Of a stretch of 64,000 nucleotides of DNA, positions 26,601 to 37,466 are shown one piece after another. The DNA comes from Doris montereyensis (taxonomy: Eukaryota; Mollusca; Gastropoda; Nudibranchia; Dorididae). The notes under the pieces were generated by a model, which saw only the letters and a list, made by a program, of their open reading frames with translations, did no database searches and was not told where the DNA came from. How positions within the stretch are numbered: the stretch's first letter is position 1; every line of letters begins with the position of its first letter. Both the position numbers and the translations under genes were made by a program. The stretch spans positions 21,877 to 85,876 of the forward strand of contig JAXRKP010001874.1 in assembly GCA_037039925.1 (NCBI GenBank), written 5' to 3'.

Positions 26601-29600
26601 TTCTGTTTGTTTTCTTCAGTCAGTAATCTCATTTTGCAAATCACTAAGTGATGATCACTAAATATTTCTGCTCCTCTGTTTACTCTTGCATCCAATGTAC
26701 TGTAAAAAAAAAGGGAGCTACTAACTATTATGTAGTCTATCATTGACTTTTGACACCTGTCTTCATTTACTCTTGTATATTTGTGGATGTCTTTATGAGG
26801 AAAAAAGGTGTTGGCTATTTTCATGTTATTCTTTAGGCAAAAATCTATTAGTCTCTCTCCAGTTGGAGAAGTTGTTGTCTCTCCTTCTTTACCTATTATT
26901 CCACCTGATGTTTCTATCTTGTTGCCTACTCTAGCGTTTAAATCTCATAAAACCATTAGTTCCTGTTTGGGTTTAAGATTCTCTGCAGCTATTTGTAAAT
27001 CGTTTTCGAAGATATTTTTTTCTTCTTTAGTAGCGTCTTCGTTTGGTCCATAAGCTATTAATAATTTAATTTTTCTTCCTTTTGGTTTAATATTTACCTC
27101 TAATAGCCGTGGGCTTATAAATTTCCAACTTTCTAGTAGCCTTTTATGCACTAGGAGACCTACTCCTGCTCTAGCTCTATCTTTGACATCTACTTCTGAG
27201 AAGATTAAAATATTATTTGGTCCTAAATTTTCTATTCCTTGTCCTTTTTTCTTTGTTTCTGTAATAATCAAAATGTCTACTTTGAATTTTTCCATTTCTT
27301 CAACTAATTCTAACTCTTTTCCATTTATTGCCCTAACGTTCTATGTTCCAAAAATTACAGTCCGTGTTCGTTTCTATTTTCGTCGTTGAAAGGTCAAGCC
27401 GGTTATATTATACTTATTTCTCTGCATCTGTTAGGTTTCGGATAAGCAAGGAATTAGCCCACTGTACACTAGGTAGATAGTGGGGCTGCCACCTTGAGGC
27501 CCCCTACCAGGCCTTGATATTTTCTGTCAGGGTTAACTTCCTTAGCCTTTGGTCATTCAAGACTAGCCTGCAAGGCAGCAGGTTGTTATTTTCTGTCATG
27601 GTTAACTCCCTTAGCCTTTGGTCATTCAAGACTAGCCTGCATGGCAGCAGGTTGTTATTTTCTGTCAGGGTTGACTCCCTTAGCCTTTGGTTAGGCAAGA
27701 CCGACCTGCAAGGCAGCAGGAGACTCGTGGAGGGCGGGATCATCTACTGCCCGTACAGGTGCTTACCTGTCCACTGCCCGGTCTTATTTAATCATGTTAA
27801 TTAAAAGGTGCATGATAAATAATCTATACAGTTAAACATGATACTATAAAGGAAACTTTTCTATGTCTCATGTACTGAACAAAGCTACCAAAGTGCATAT
27901 CAAATATAAAGCTTTAAATAAATCAACAACAAAAACCAAGACCACAAACAGACAGAAAGAGGTAAAAACATAATCACTGTAACATGAAACATATGCTCTC
28001 ACTAACTTGTCAGTGAACCATTCCCAGACCCAAACAAGCGTCCAAGAAGCATGACGGGTAAAAGAGCCGAGGTCCCTTTCAAAAAATATACCCGCAGCAA
28101 AGGTACAAGACCCAAGAAGGCAAAGACCGAGAATATGAATACTCCAACTGAAACATGAGAGCAGAAAAATGTATCATTAAACTTACAATTGTCTCATTGG
28201 CTCTTAGTGTGTAAATGAAAACATCTAAAATACTGAGAAAAGAATGGGGGAAAGAGATGTTTGGCACAACCCGTAGTGTTGTAAATTTTCAGCGAACCCG
28301 GGTTTTGTTTTACAACGCTTACAATTTGAACTTCACTCTGCTTTCCTCAGTGACTCAGATGAATGAGCTTTGACTTACTGACATCAGACTTCACAGCCCG
28401 TGCTGTTTTCTTGATTTCCTTGGTGAAAGCAAATCATTCTCTCCTATCCATTGCAATTTCTCTAAATATTTCCAGATTGTTGTGTGATGTTAGTTTAATT
28501 GTACTGCTTTTTGTTGTTTTTATATTGCTATTCAGGGTGACTGGGAGTGTAGTTGTAGGTCATCCTCTTTGTGTTTTGTCATTATTTGTGAAGTAAATTC
28601 AATTGCTTTGTTCACAGGAATGTCAAAGTCTCTTTTTACGATGTGTTTGAATTATTTCCATGTGCTTCTAGAATTTGGACTGAGAGTGGGGTATCCTGAC
28701 ATTTTTTGTATAGAGATTCGTTTAAAATTTTGGTTGCATAGTGTACGCCCGCTGGGTATAGCGACGCCTGGGGTGTCAACCCTGACCCAGTAAATCTGCA
28801 GGTGGTGGATGGGCGGAACGGCCCCCAGATATGGGGGTTAGCTGCTATTCGGCAGTCCGGAACCAAACGGCGGCTATCAGAGAGGAGGGTGGGGGTGGAC
28901 GGATAGTGCCATTACCTTTTTCAAAACGGTCTCAAAAACCTGTTGACCTGACAGTCTGGTGAAAGGGGAGTGCCAAAGAAACTCCCTAGACCCAGGTAGA
29001 AGGAGCTCACTAGCCTGGGAGGGCAGTCCGTCTAGGATAAGGAGAACTCTGATTTAAAACCCATGGGTGGAGAAGACTCATTAGCTTTGGTGACAGCAAT
29101 TTCTCTACGAGTGAACCTCCAAGTTCAATACCGGCCCTCCAGGATAGGGTGTTAGCCAGGCGTGGATTTACCATACGGACATACAGGACAATGTCCTCCC
29201 TGAGAGATCAACAATTTAATCACCAATGGTAAATAAATCTTCATATCATAACTCTAGAATTAAAATAATACACTGAAAGCGCTGAAAACCTACAGAGCTA
29301 ATTCTCGTAGATAGATCCAGATCTAGTAGTTAGACAAAGCCTGTGATGCGACGGAACAGACGACGGGACATGTTAGCAAACGGTGAAAGTGAGTTTATTT
29401 TTAGAGGGGGACATTTTGTGTTTGTGTCCTCCAGAACTGATCATTTTCACTACATAATGAGATACCAATGTAGGTCAAAATAAAGACTGAAATATAAGGC
29501 AGCTGAGAAAGGTTTGAGACCAAGTTTGGGACACTCGGCTCCCAGTGTCCAAAGTATGGCGCATTGGCATGCGTAAATGAAAACTGGCAAAACATATGTA

Positions 29601-32600
29601 TTTTATTTGTTTGGCTTACAATATCAAGCCTAATCTTTTAGCTTTGCTCATGTATATTAAGATTTTATGAATTCACATCAAATTATATACTTATGTCAAT
29701 TAAAATGATCAGTTTTTAAGTTGTATTTTAATCTTCTTAAAATTTCAAAATTCAGAATTGAAAAAAATTGATAATTTACTTTTTTACCTGCCAGCGTAAT
29801 GCCTAGCACAGCTGCCTAGTTGATATTTGTTGCATGTAGATCTAATTACAGACAGCTCACAGCACTGAGATGGTATTTGTTGCTGTAGAGTCTTATCGTG
29901 GATAAATTTATAAGAATTTATAGATCTGTGTTCTCATACTGATTACTGTAATTACTGTGTTTATTAATTTAATGCTGAATGAGGTAGATTTTCTTTTTTA
30001 AAACATTTAGGACCTCATCAACTGAAAAAATGTCGCATTTTCGGCTTCGTATGATACTGTCAAATGGTTGACTATTAATATTACTAGTGTAGAAAAAAAG
30101 TGTTGGTTTTGCTTCTATTGTTTATTATTTGGAGACAATAGCATTTGGCCAAAAAAGTGGTAATTGCATACGTGAAACATTTGAAAAAAAGGTTAAGAAG
30201 TATCAACGTAGTTCAACCCATATGGTCAATGTTGTCAAATATATGACAAACGAATAACAACATATATCCAAAACACTATGGGACAGGATCGACTAAATGC
30301 TTTAATCGTTTTATATGCCAGTTCACAAGGGTTTAATAAGGAGTATGCATACTTTAAACCAAAGAGTCATCAATCGATTTGCACCAATGAAAAACAAAAA
30401 GCTCAACTCCTCTAAACATAAAGGAAAAGAAAGTGCTTGTGACGTCATATTTGTTGATTTGTTATTCCTTTAAAGTACCGTTTATTACATTTTTTCCTCT
30501 AGATGTTTGGGGTTAAATCCACTCCTGAGTTAGGCGTGAGGCTAACCGCTTCATCTCGTAAAAATTCAGTGGTTGCAGAAACATGAAATGAACATATTGA
30601 AAAAATTCAACCTCTGAGAAGTGGAGGGTTTCTTTACAGATTGTATGATGGTCAACGGACAAAACCGCAAGGTACTGTTGAGCTGACTTCTCCCACAAAA
30701 CAGATCTCTCCTTATTGCATTGTGGAATGTGCATATGATGTTTGAAATGGGAAAAAAGCGCACAGGTTACAAAGGAAATGAGTAGATATGAGATTCATAT
30801 TTTTGGGATCAGTCAAATACATTGGATTGAAACCGGGCAAAAAAAGAAATTGAGAACAGGAGAACATATACTCTTCTCGGGAAAGGAAAATGGGTTACAT
30901 AGAGAGGGTGTGGCTTTGATTCTTAACAAATAGGCTAGATGGATAGGCCAGAAGGAAGCACAACCAAGAGAGCCCTATATTGGAATCCCCTGGGTGCCAG
31001 AAGGGTTGGCAGACGACAAGAAATATGGCGAAAGTGTATGCAGAGAGATGCTGAGAGAGGGGGAACATCGTGGATCAAGATGAGGAAGCTAGCTGAGGAC
31101 AGAGAAGTCTGGCGTGTGTTCATCCATGACCTATACTCTGACAATGGGAATTAAAGGTTCATCATCGTTATCAGTGTATGCCTAGCAGTCATCTCAGCTG
31201 TTTTCTGTGAAACGTGTCTATTTTGTTTTCCTCTTCGTCAACACCCGTGTTGCACAATTACGTAGGAGGATAGATTTTACCAAAGAATTAGATAACCGTA
31301 GTCTGGTTTTCTGTTTAACTTGGTCTTCTCTGTTCCAGATCTTTGACAATTTATTCAAAGATGCGCTTGCTACTTGCTTTATGCGTTCAATGTCTTCTTT
31401 GTCTCCCAGCTATAGGCTAAAACAAGATCATGTCGGAGTTTCAGTATGAAATGTTTTACAGGCAACTGGTCTGAAAGCTCCCAGGAAGTTAAAAAAGACA
31501 CCGTGAATAATATGGCCTGCTGGGGGATAAAGGCTATATATATAGAGAGAGAAATAGATAGATAGATAGATATACATTCTTGGAAATTTATAAACTGGTA
31601 ACAGTATTGATTGTGCAATTATTTTAGTCATTAAAAAAGAAGGGAATAGAAATATTATCTTAATCACTTTTAACAGCTAAAAAAACTAAATGGGTAAAAA
31701 CATTTTCCCTACTTCTGTTGCCAAGTTTGTCTATCAAAAATCCAGCACCAAGAACAACCACAGCATTTCTGAAATATCAAAAATATGTTTGTTTAAATGT
31801 TGTTGGTGGAAACAGACTTACGAGGCAAAAACATTTAAGAATGTTATTAACTTGCACATTATCTAGTTTGGTTGCAGTTTCAACATTTTAATTCAGCAAT
31901 TCTTGGCAACTAATGGGCATAAAATTCATTGAAAGAAAAAATATGTTTCATTCCACTCCCAACAGATGCATTCAGGAAAAAAATTGAAGAGAATGGTGAC
32001 GTTAAGACATTTTATAAAGGTCAACAGCCTTGAGTTTTCTAAAATAAGGCTAATAAAATAGATGGACTTACGAAACAGCCTCTTATCTTTTAGAGTAAAT
32101 TTCTAATATATTTTTACTTACGTCCATGCATAGATAGCATACAGAAGATTGTAGTCTGCATCTGACATGCCTAGACAATCGGTACAGTTGTTACAATAAG
32201 TGTCGTCTGATTCAAAGGTTGAACCATTTGTTGTGCAGTTGTTAACCTGTTGTGCGTACAAAAGGTGGCAACAGTTGATTTACTTTCACATAATTATGAA
32301 ACTGCCTTGATGGCAATAGATCTTTTTTCAAAACTCAGAAATCTTCAGTATTGAGTATGTGTCAAACATAATAATGATAGTACAAAGCTTGCACAAAACT
32401 AAAAGAAAAATATGCAGCATTTAAATATCACAAAATGAGTGGTAGATATTTCTGTGGATGAATATCATAATTATACACAAACAATGTTTCATCATTTTCT
32501 ATTTCTAAAAATTCCATTTCAGTTTTCTTTCCACAATTGTTGAAATGCTCAAAATCTAACATTTGGTATACTCTCATGAACAAAAAGTCCTACAAAAAAC

Positions 32601-35216
32601 TTATTAAAAGGTGTAAATTAGCTGATTAAATAAGCGAATTAAAATGAGGACTTCACAAGACATGTGTGGCTTTCTTTAAGTGAAACAGGTGATATACACA
32701 ATCACCCACTATATAGAATGCTGTACTCTTGCTGTCTCTACCAGCTTATATCCCTGCACACAAATGTAAAATAAGGACAAATGTATCAATATTTTCCCAC
32801 TCAGTCAAACATTGGATCACGAAAAATTTCTCAAGACCTTTCACCCTTGAAGTTTTACAGTTGATGACAAGACTACCAATGCTGACACCTCAAAGCCATT
32901 AAAATTTCAAATTAAAAAGACAAACAATAATATTCTAGAAAGAATTCAATCAGTGTGAATTAGAAACACTATCAAATGCGTTTGAGAAATTTTACCCCTG
33001 TGAAGACATCCTGAAGAACGCTTGGCATATCAAAGCAGAAATAGGATCCAAAGGTAAGCATACAGTTGAAAAACAACACCAGGAAGCGGTAATGCCCTGA
33101 AAAGATGGGGAGATGGGCAAAATGATTTCATGACTAGTGATATACCTAGACATTGATCATACATGCAATCTTTTTCATGATGTAATTAGTACATATACAG
33201 CTCTTTATACTTCAAGAATAAAATGTTGTTACAATTTAATAAATAACAATAAGTGACAACCCTACCAAGAGAAACAGAATATAAGCATATAACTTTTTTT
33301 CGGTATAACCCTTTGTCACACAACAAACGAGAAATATCTACACACTTGTAACAGGCATTACACAGTCTAATGTCAGAAAGAAAAACATAAAAGAGGAGGA
33401 AAGAGGTGAGTAGAGAGGAGAATAGTGAAGAAAGGGAAAGTGGTAATAAAAATGAGTATAAGGGAAAAAGGAAAAAACAGGGAGGGGGTGGCTGGATAGG
33501 AGAAGTCAAAGGAGAATGAGCGAAAAAGAGAAGATCAGAGAATAGGAGAACAAATTTGTTTGATATTACGACTGTCAATTCAGGAACCCATTGTAGTCCC
33601 TATGAAATTGTCCTTATTTCTCAACCATAGTTATTGTTAGAAAATATTTAAAAGATACCCTGACAAAGCCCCTTCACGTTTTTTTTGGCATCCCCTACTA
33701 TCCCAACTGACAAACAAGCACGAGCCGCAGTTTCTCAGAAACATCGCCTTTACCCCTCACAATCTGCCTCTCCGACTAGGGTTGATTACAGCAAGGAGGC
33801 ATCAAGCAGTCTTTTCGATCAAGGTTTCGGTGGCAACTCTTTTTTTTTTTTAGTTTGGGATAATGACTGTAATATTGGAGATTGGTGTGTTGAAGGTATC
33901 GACAGATAGTTTTCCTCGATGCTTTGAGCCATCGAGCAGACTACTTAAATCATAGTTTCGATAGGTGGTAGTTTGTTTCACTTTTAAACTGGGATTATAG
34001 GGAATATATATGTAGTTGGAGACTTATGCGTTGAAGGTCTCGACACATGAATTTTTCGATGCTTTGATCAGTGATCATTAGTGATCGACGCTACGACATG
34101 AGACAATGATCATTGAGCATTGAGACGGTGATCAGTAAGCCATGATCATAAGCGATCAAGAAATTATCAAGGCTCGCCCAGGCCTAGTGTTCAGTGTGTG
34201 ATAAGTGACATCACTCCCTTGATCTGAATGAACGGTCATCAGCTTCTCACTCAGCTTATTGGCTGGGGACAGTCACGTGTTACTTATAGTACCATACAAT
34301 ACTACACTGCCCTGCTGTCTGAGTCGTCTCTATGCAAGACAGATTGCACCTTCTACTGTCTGCGAGACCCACCATCAGTGTAGGGCTATTGTATCATTAC
34401 AGTTGTTAGATAATAACCACTTAGACATGCAAGCATCGTTTAGCAAAGTCTGAAATCAGAAGAAAAAGCCGACCAAAAGTCTGAGGCAGTTGCAATTATC
34501 CGAAGTTAGTTGCGATTAACCAGGGACTTTTCTATAAAGTGGTGTAACATCAATATGGCTGCCTAAGGACTGGAAGAAGAGGTCATGTGAAGAAAGGAAC
34601 CTATCTGTGTCAATAAATCATCCTTAGGGTGTTGAAATATAATCTAAAAACAGCCAATCTTGTAAAAAAATGACCCATTTGTATAAACTGTACATTTTGA
34701 TTGGCCAAATGCTATGGAATGTCCCAAGTTTGCCTTATAACATCAACAGAGCCACTGTAACAATAGCTTCTACATTTAAACAACAAAACAACCACCCGCT
34801 ATGAGACAAAATACAATCACAACAGATTATTGTATTGAATGAAACAAACAATTATTTTCATTGAATTGATACAACTTCCTTTTATTGAAATAAACAGTAT
34901 TTTTCTTTACAGCCGGGTTGAGAAAAGTTGCGATTAAACGGCAATCACAATTAACCGAGTTTCGAAAACACAGTCGGCTGTACCTAGATCTAGATATTAT
35001 CTAGAATCTAGATTTAGAGATCTAAATCTAGCTCTAGATCTAGTTTCTAGATCTATAGTCTAGATTTCATATTTCCTTTTGACATATTAATTATTAAATA
35101 TCGGTCAATGAGTCAATGAAGTCGGGTCAAGTACCGCACGTAGACTGAGCTTTACATCTAATTTATTTGCATTTGGCGTTGGTATACTTACATTTTGTAA
35201 CATCGAGAATAGCCAT
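14495..35216 (-). CDS. mfsd1: MFSD1-like lysosomal transporter, complete 13-exon gene
   Basis: MFSD1 is a major facilitator family protein of the lysosomal membrane that exports dipeptides and pairs with GLMP in vertebrates. Exons on the - strand: 35216-35192, 33096-32996, 32246-32122, 31768-31713, 28147-28007, 23754-23596, 22637-22523, 21771-21671, 21489-21369, 21052-20915, 20070-19930, 15444-15324, 14644-14495. All have GT-AG borders and matching phases, giving about 497 residues once the indels are allowed for. Diagnostic text: [20 protein letters not shown] (helix 1), [20 protein letters not shown] with FLIDKLGNR (helix 2 and loop), [55 protein letters not shown]. The start is the first ATG with a consensus donor 25 bases later. 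Exons 5, 7 and 11 carry small indels. Introns contain two LINEs, two hAT-like elements, SINEs and a minisatellite. Confidence 0.92.
15598..15778 (+). repeat. SINE-A copy, 5' part, interrupted by a hAT-like element
   Basis: Head gtggccgagtggttaggctg, B box cctgggttcgaatgc and centre caaaatgggtacaagtacta, ending abruptly at caggaggtaaatatt. The missing tail (ctataagccgtaatggcctt) reappears at 18778-18820, about 3 kb away. Confidence 0.85.
15779..18777 (-). mobile_element. hAT-like DNA transposon, about 3.0 kb
   Basis: The element lies inside a SINE-A copy and inside mfsd1 intron 11, and carries a transposase-like reading frame on the - strand. Its ends read tagagggttccccc on the left and, reversed, ttagggctctc on the right. 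These are weakly similar and hAT-like; the flanks (aaatat and aaacat) are only suggestive of a target duplication. Confidence 0.65.
16336..18377 (-). pseudogene. hAT-like transposase, frame-broken
   Basis: Successive - strand segments 18377-17928, 17894-17559, 17565-17320, about 17220-16930 and 16770-16336 read as one protein in shifting frames. Landmarks: [64 protein letters not shown], and near the C terminus [19 protein letters not shown], the analogue of the hAT dimerisation motif with its ER-FS core. The C terminus is Lys/Glu-rich coiled coil. I assign hAT superfamily from the C-terminal motif only. Frame breaks may be decay or the same indel error seen in the host genes. Confidence 0.65.
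18778..18820 (+). repeat. SINE-A tail displaced by the hAT-like insertion
   Basis: agctctataagccgtaatgg followed by ccttgaagaaactttacctt matches the 3' end of 12321-12600 and completes the SINE that begins at 15598. About 45 bp of the expected SINE between the halves is missing. Confidence 0.8.
19566..19845. repeat. Minisatellite, 45-bp unit, six copies
   Basis: Units begin agactggcccgtagaattta at 19585, 19630, 19675, 19720, 19765 and 19810. Each holds the imperfect palindrome cccgtagaatttatggg. Because 45 is divisible by three, open frames appear on both strands; these are artefacts. It begins about 85 bp past the mfsd1 exon 11 donor. Confidence 0.95.
19930..20070 (-). CDS. mfsd1: mfsd1 exon 11
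   Basis: Encodes [20 protein letters not shown], then [20 protein letters not shown] and ILG. A run of five C on the + strand (about 20010) holds one base too many; with four the frame is continuous. The donor is GTATGA. Confidence 0.87.
22060..22150 (+). repeat. tRNA-like SINE head
   Basis: gtgggttcgtgtccgacagg resembles a B box, preceded by aaaagtaaggtgtcagtctg. It lies in mfsd1 intron 7. Confidence 0.45.
22523..22637 (-). CDS. mfsd1: mfsd1 exon 7
   Basis: Transmembrane helix [20 protein letters not shown], then a cytosolic [13 protein letters not shown] loop reached after a one-base loss near 22563. With that base restored the exon phase fits exon 8. Confidence 0.85.
22985..23265 (+). 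repeat. SINE-B copy (tRNA-derived)
   Basis: Head ctcggtcgtccaggggcaag with B box gggcccgagccccg, then a body unlike SINE-A (gtaggtagatcgacacctag) ending in cttggctgtttacaaggcag and aaatcaaatcaaat. Parts of its 3' end recur near 350 and 10695. Confidence 0.7.
23596..23754 (-). CDS. mfsd1: mfsd1 exon 6
   Basis: Intact frame: [20 protein letters not shown], then [19 protein letters not shown]. This is the strongly conserved segment of the MFSD1 N-terminal bundle. Confidence 0.93.
23795..23965. repeat. Tandem repeat of about 50 bp, three to four copies
   Basis: The unit contains agagtgataaggttacatga and tttatcaattcaatacta with variable internal deletions. It lies just upstream of mfsd1 exon 6. 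Confidence 0.8.
24395..27783 (-). mobile_element. RTE-like LINE, copy 1, near full length (about 3.4 kb)
   Basis: Order on the - strand: 5' end CGGGCAGTGGACAGGTAAGC, 69-bp tandem repeats, an apurinic endonuclease domain ([13 protein letters not shown], then [17 protein letters not shown], ending in IAYGPNED), reverse transcriptase ([68 protein letters not shown]), and a C terminus ending near a GAAA-rich tail. One ORF, no gag-like ORF1 and about 3.4 kb fit the RTE clade. The ORF is frame-broken. Flanks ttagttaatc (24385) and ttatttaatc (27784) look like a target-site duplication. It is in the same orientation as mfsd1, in intron 5. Confidence 0.87.
27518..27725 (-). repeat. Three 69-bp repeats in the LINE 5' region
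   Basis: Units begin at 27520, 27589 and 27658 (ttttctgtca...gcctttggtcattcaag...aaggcagcagg). Related repeats lie at the 5' ends of copies 2 and 3. They may act as promoter monomers, which is inference. Confidence 0.85.
28007..28147 (-). CDS. mfsd1: mfsd1 exon 5
   Basis: Encodes [12 protein letters not shown], then in a shifted frame TFAAGIFF, then back in frame [14 protein letters not shown] and FGSGNGSLT. Two compensating one-base indels near 28102 and 28082 explain the shift; the total length keeps phase. SGNGSLTIVQNR spans the junction to exon 6. Confidence 0.85.
28750..31171 (+). mobile_element. Second LINE family, internally deleted copy split by a hAT-like insertion
   Basis: 28750-29156 is a GC-richer 5' UTR-like stretch (gcgacgcctggggtgtcaac). 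It resumes at 30528 with aggctaaccgcttcatctc, then an endonuclease start ([29 protein letters not shown]), and within a few bases the ORF C terminus ([20 protein letters not shown], then [17 protein letters not shown]). The reverse transcriptase is absent. Outer flanks tagtgtacgcc (28739) and cagtgtatgcc (31172) may be a target duplication. It is in mfsd1 intron 4. Confidence 0.7.
29157..30527. mobile_element. Non-autonomous hAT-like element, about 1.37 kb
   Basis: The left end caggcgtggatttacc and the reverse of the right end, caggagtggatttaacc, are terminal inverted repeats. The flanks gtgttagc and agttaggc approximate an 8-bp target duplication. Removing the element rejoins the surrounding LINE sequence (gttag|gcgtgaggctaacc). 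No transposase frame is visible inside. Confidence 0.65.
33850..34075. repeat. Degenerate direct repeat of about 110 bp
   Basis: gtgttgaaggtatcgacaga and ttttcctcgatgctttgagc at 33885-33930 recur as gcgttgaaggtctcgacaca and atttttcgatgctttgatc at 34028-34068. It is in mfsd1 intron 1 and noncoding. Confidence 0.6.
34978..35070. repeat. Cluster of tctaga palindromes
   Basis: tctaga or agatct motifs recur about every 8-12 bp over some 90 bp, about 150 bp downstream of mfsd1 exon 1, within intron 1. Confidence 0.7.
35192..35216 (-). CDS. mfsd1: mfsd1 exon 1 with start codon
   Basis: Encodes MAILDVTK plus one base, followed by donor GTAAGT. Joining to exon 2 restores a Trp codon (T|GG) and continues [10 protein letters not shown]. 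The cytosolic N terminus is only about 12 residues, much shorter than in vertebrate MFSD1. Confidence 0.8.
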
Positions 35217-35506
35217 GATGGTGATTGATATATAGTCACAGTGTTACGATGAGAAAGGCATAGAACAGGCGGTTTCGTTGGAAGTGAAGTGAGTGTGTTT
35301 CACTCAACTCTGTAGTCTGAGTGTTCCAGAGTCGCAGAGTGAAATGAAAACCTACTTGTGGTATACCTCATGAAGATAATTAAGTGAATGAATAATTGTA
35401 TGAAGTAATGCGAATGTTCATATACACTGCAGAACTAATAAATAAAAAAAGGCAACTTCCTTGTTTCCTCTTCAACCACACATTCAAAGTCTTGTGTCTC
35501 AATTTC

Positions 35507-36190
35507 AACGTACGGCTAACGGCAGGCTCCGAAGCCGGTTCTTGATTGGCTACTATTTTTGTAGTAAAACTGAGTCGGCCAACTGGTGTTGGTTGATTAT
35601 TATATTATTCCCAACTGGGTTTTTATTCCGACCAGTGGCAAAATCATCTCACTCTTACAAATTATAGAACAGAACAAACATATACATACACAAGTAAATG
35701 ATGTTTTTCCTAAGAATAGCTATGGATAATATTAAGTATATATGTGAGATATCTTGGAGTTTATTTTAACAGTGCTTTATCTGTGCAGACACAAGTAACT
35801 AAAATCTGTCAAAACTCATACAATCAGTATCAGTATAACCTTAGAAACATCGGAAAAATTAGAAACCGTTTAGACCCAAAATCATGTAAAATTCTTGTGC
35901 ATTCACTCATTACAATGTAACAGATCTATATGTAGATCTATATCTTTTCTTATAATATGCCTACTTGATATTATCCATAGCTAGTCTTAGGAAAAACATC
36001 ATTTACTTGTGTATGTGTATGTTTGTTCTGTTCTATAATTTGTAAGAGTGAGATGATTTTGCCACTGGTTGGAATAAAAACCCAGTTGGGAATAATATAA
36101 TAATCAACCAACACCAGTTGGCCGACTCAGTTTTTACTACAAAAATAGTAGCCAATCAAGAACCGGCTTCGGGCTGCCGTTAGCGGTACG
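35507..36190. mobile_element. Long inverted repeat (foldback-like), arms of about 230 bp
   Basis: Arm 35507-35738 (acgtacggctaacggcag...cttgattggctactattttt...acaagtaaatgatg...ggataatatt) is matched in reverse by 35962-36190 with few mismatches. The spacer of about 220 bp holds a reverse-transcriptase fragment. No transposase is present. It lies about 300 bp upstream of the mfsd1 start codon. Confidence 0.9.
35747..35920 (+). pseudogene. LINE reverse-transcriptase fragment (CR1/L2-like)
   Basis: An open frame of 57 codons plus stop reads RYLGVYFNSALSVQTQV, then NLRNIGKIRNRLDPKSCKIL and VHSLIT. YLGV, LRNIG-IR and LVHS-IT are the segments that follow the catalytic motifs in CR1/L2/Jockey-type reverse transcriptases. 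Neither side continues the domain; the fragment fills the spacer of the inverted repeat. Confidence 0.75.
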
Positions 36191-36289
36191 TCTTAATTTC
36201 TAATTATGTAATCTGAATACATCACACTACTGATCACATGATTAGTCACGTGACATATTTTAGGATTGCTCTTTCTCCTTTTCTTGTCC

Positions 36290-36565
36290 GTTTTGTGGGA
36301 GGGGGGGGGGGGTTGTGGTTGTTGTTGCGTTGTTTTGGTGTGAGTTTTTATTGTTGTTGGTTTAATTGGTATTTTTTACAAGGTTGGCGCTGGAATTGTT
36401 TCATTTGCCCCTTTTCATCTTCTACTACTTGTTCTCTTCCTTCCCCTTTTCCTCCTCCTCCTCGTCCCCCCTCCTCCTCCTCCTCCTTCTTCTTCCCCTC
36501 CTTCCTTCTTCTTTTTCTTCTTCTTCTTCTTCTTCTTCTTCTTCTTCTTCTTCTTCTTTTTGTAT
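36290..36565. repeat. Poly-G and TTC/TCC low-complexity tract
   Basis: A G-run at about 36300-36313 is followed from 36411 by pyrimidine-rich DNA ending in about 15 TTC units (36510-36560). Proteins predicted here (Ser/Leu-rich or Arg-rich) are artefacts. Confidence 0.9.
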
Positions 36566-37089
36566 ATGATGAAGGATGGTTACAACTCATGGAAATTTGT
36601 TGACAGGCATAAACTAGCCCTATTAACGATGGGATGAGATAATAATTTTTTAACAACTGTTGGTTTTTTTTTTGGTATCAATTACGACATACTTTATGAT
36701 AATTTGGAGAAGATTATATCCCAGTTGCCATTGAAGTTGAAGACGGACATTTTGGGTATTTAGGTTTTTAAAATCTTGCATTTAACATTTTCAATTGTTC
36801 CATCTTTGGCTTCACTGAGATTACGGGAGAAACGGGCATTATGGTGTTGGACATCTAGACAGTAGGCTAGCTATTGTGTTAAGAACTGGCATAAATTGCA
36901 TGTTACTTATATTTTATCCATTGATAAATTGTTTGTTGTTTTTCTTTCTTTTGTTTATCAGGTTACGGTATACTGGTACCTGATAGTAAACTTTGTTACA
37001 CGATTGTTATAACACATGTATATAGTTATTCATAAGAGGGACCTATTTTTAAAATCTCATTTGCAACGATCAAATAAAAACCATCCCAT

Positions 37090-37434
37090 CTGTGGCATAT
37101 CCTGAAAGGACGCCACTTCTTGAATCTTCACATGAAAGTTCTGTTAGTTAACACTACAACAGCATATCTTCCAGCTTCCGTTAATGTCAGTGTCATGGCC
37201 TGTCAGACCGTTATCTCGTTCCTATCTGCGTGTAGGTCTCCCATCTCCTCCCATTATCTTCGCTTCTAATTTCTAATACCAGTTTCCCCCATAATGTCAT
37301 GTCCTTTCATGTGGCCAACCTATTTACGTGTCCGCTTCTTTATGTTGTTGAGAAGCTTGGGGTAAGACCTTTATTCCTTCTTACTTTCTCGGTCCAGATT
37401 ATGGTTTTCGTTTCCTTTGGGTGTTTTGTTGTTG

Positions 37435-37466
<32 letters not shown>

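Noticed and set aside
36348..36656. Arg/Lys/Glu-rich - strand frame
   Set aside because: Direct translation of the GAA/GGA low-complexity tract.
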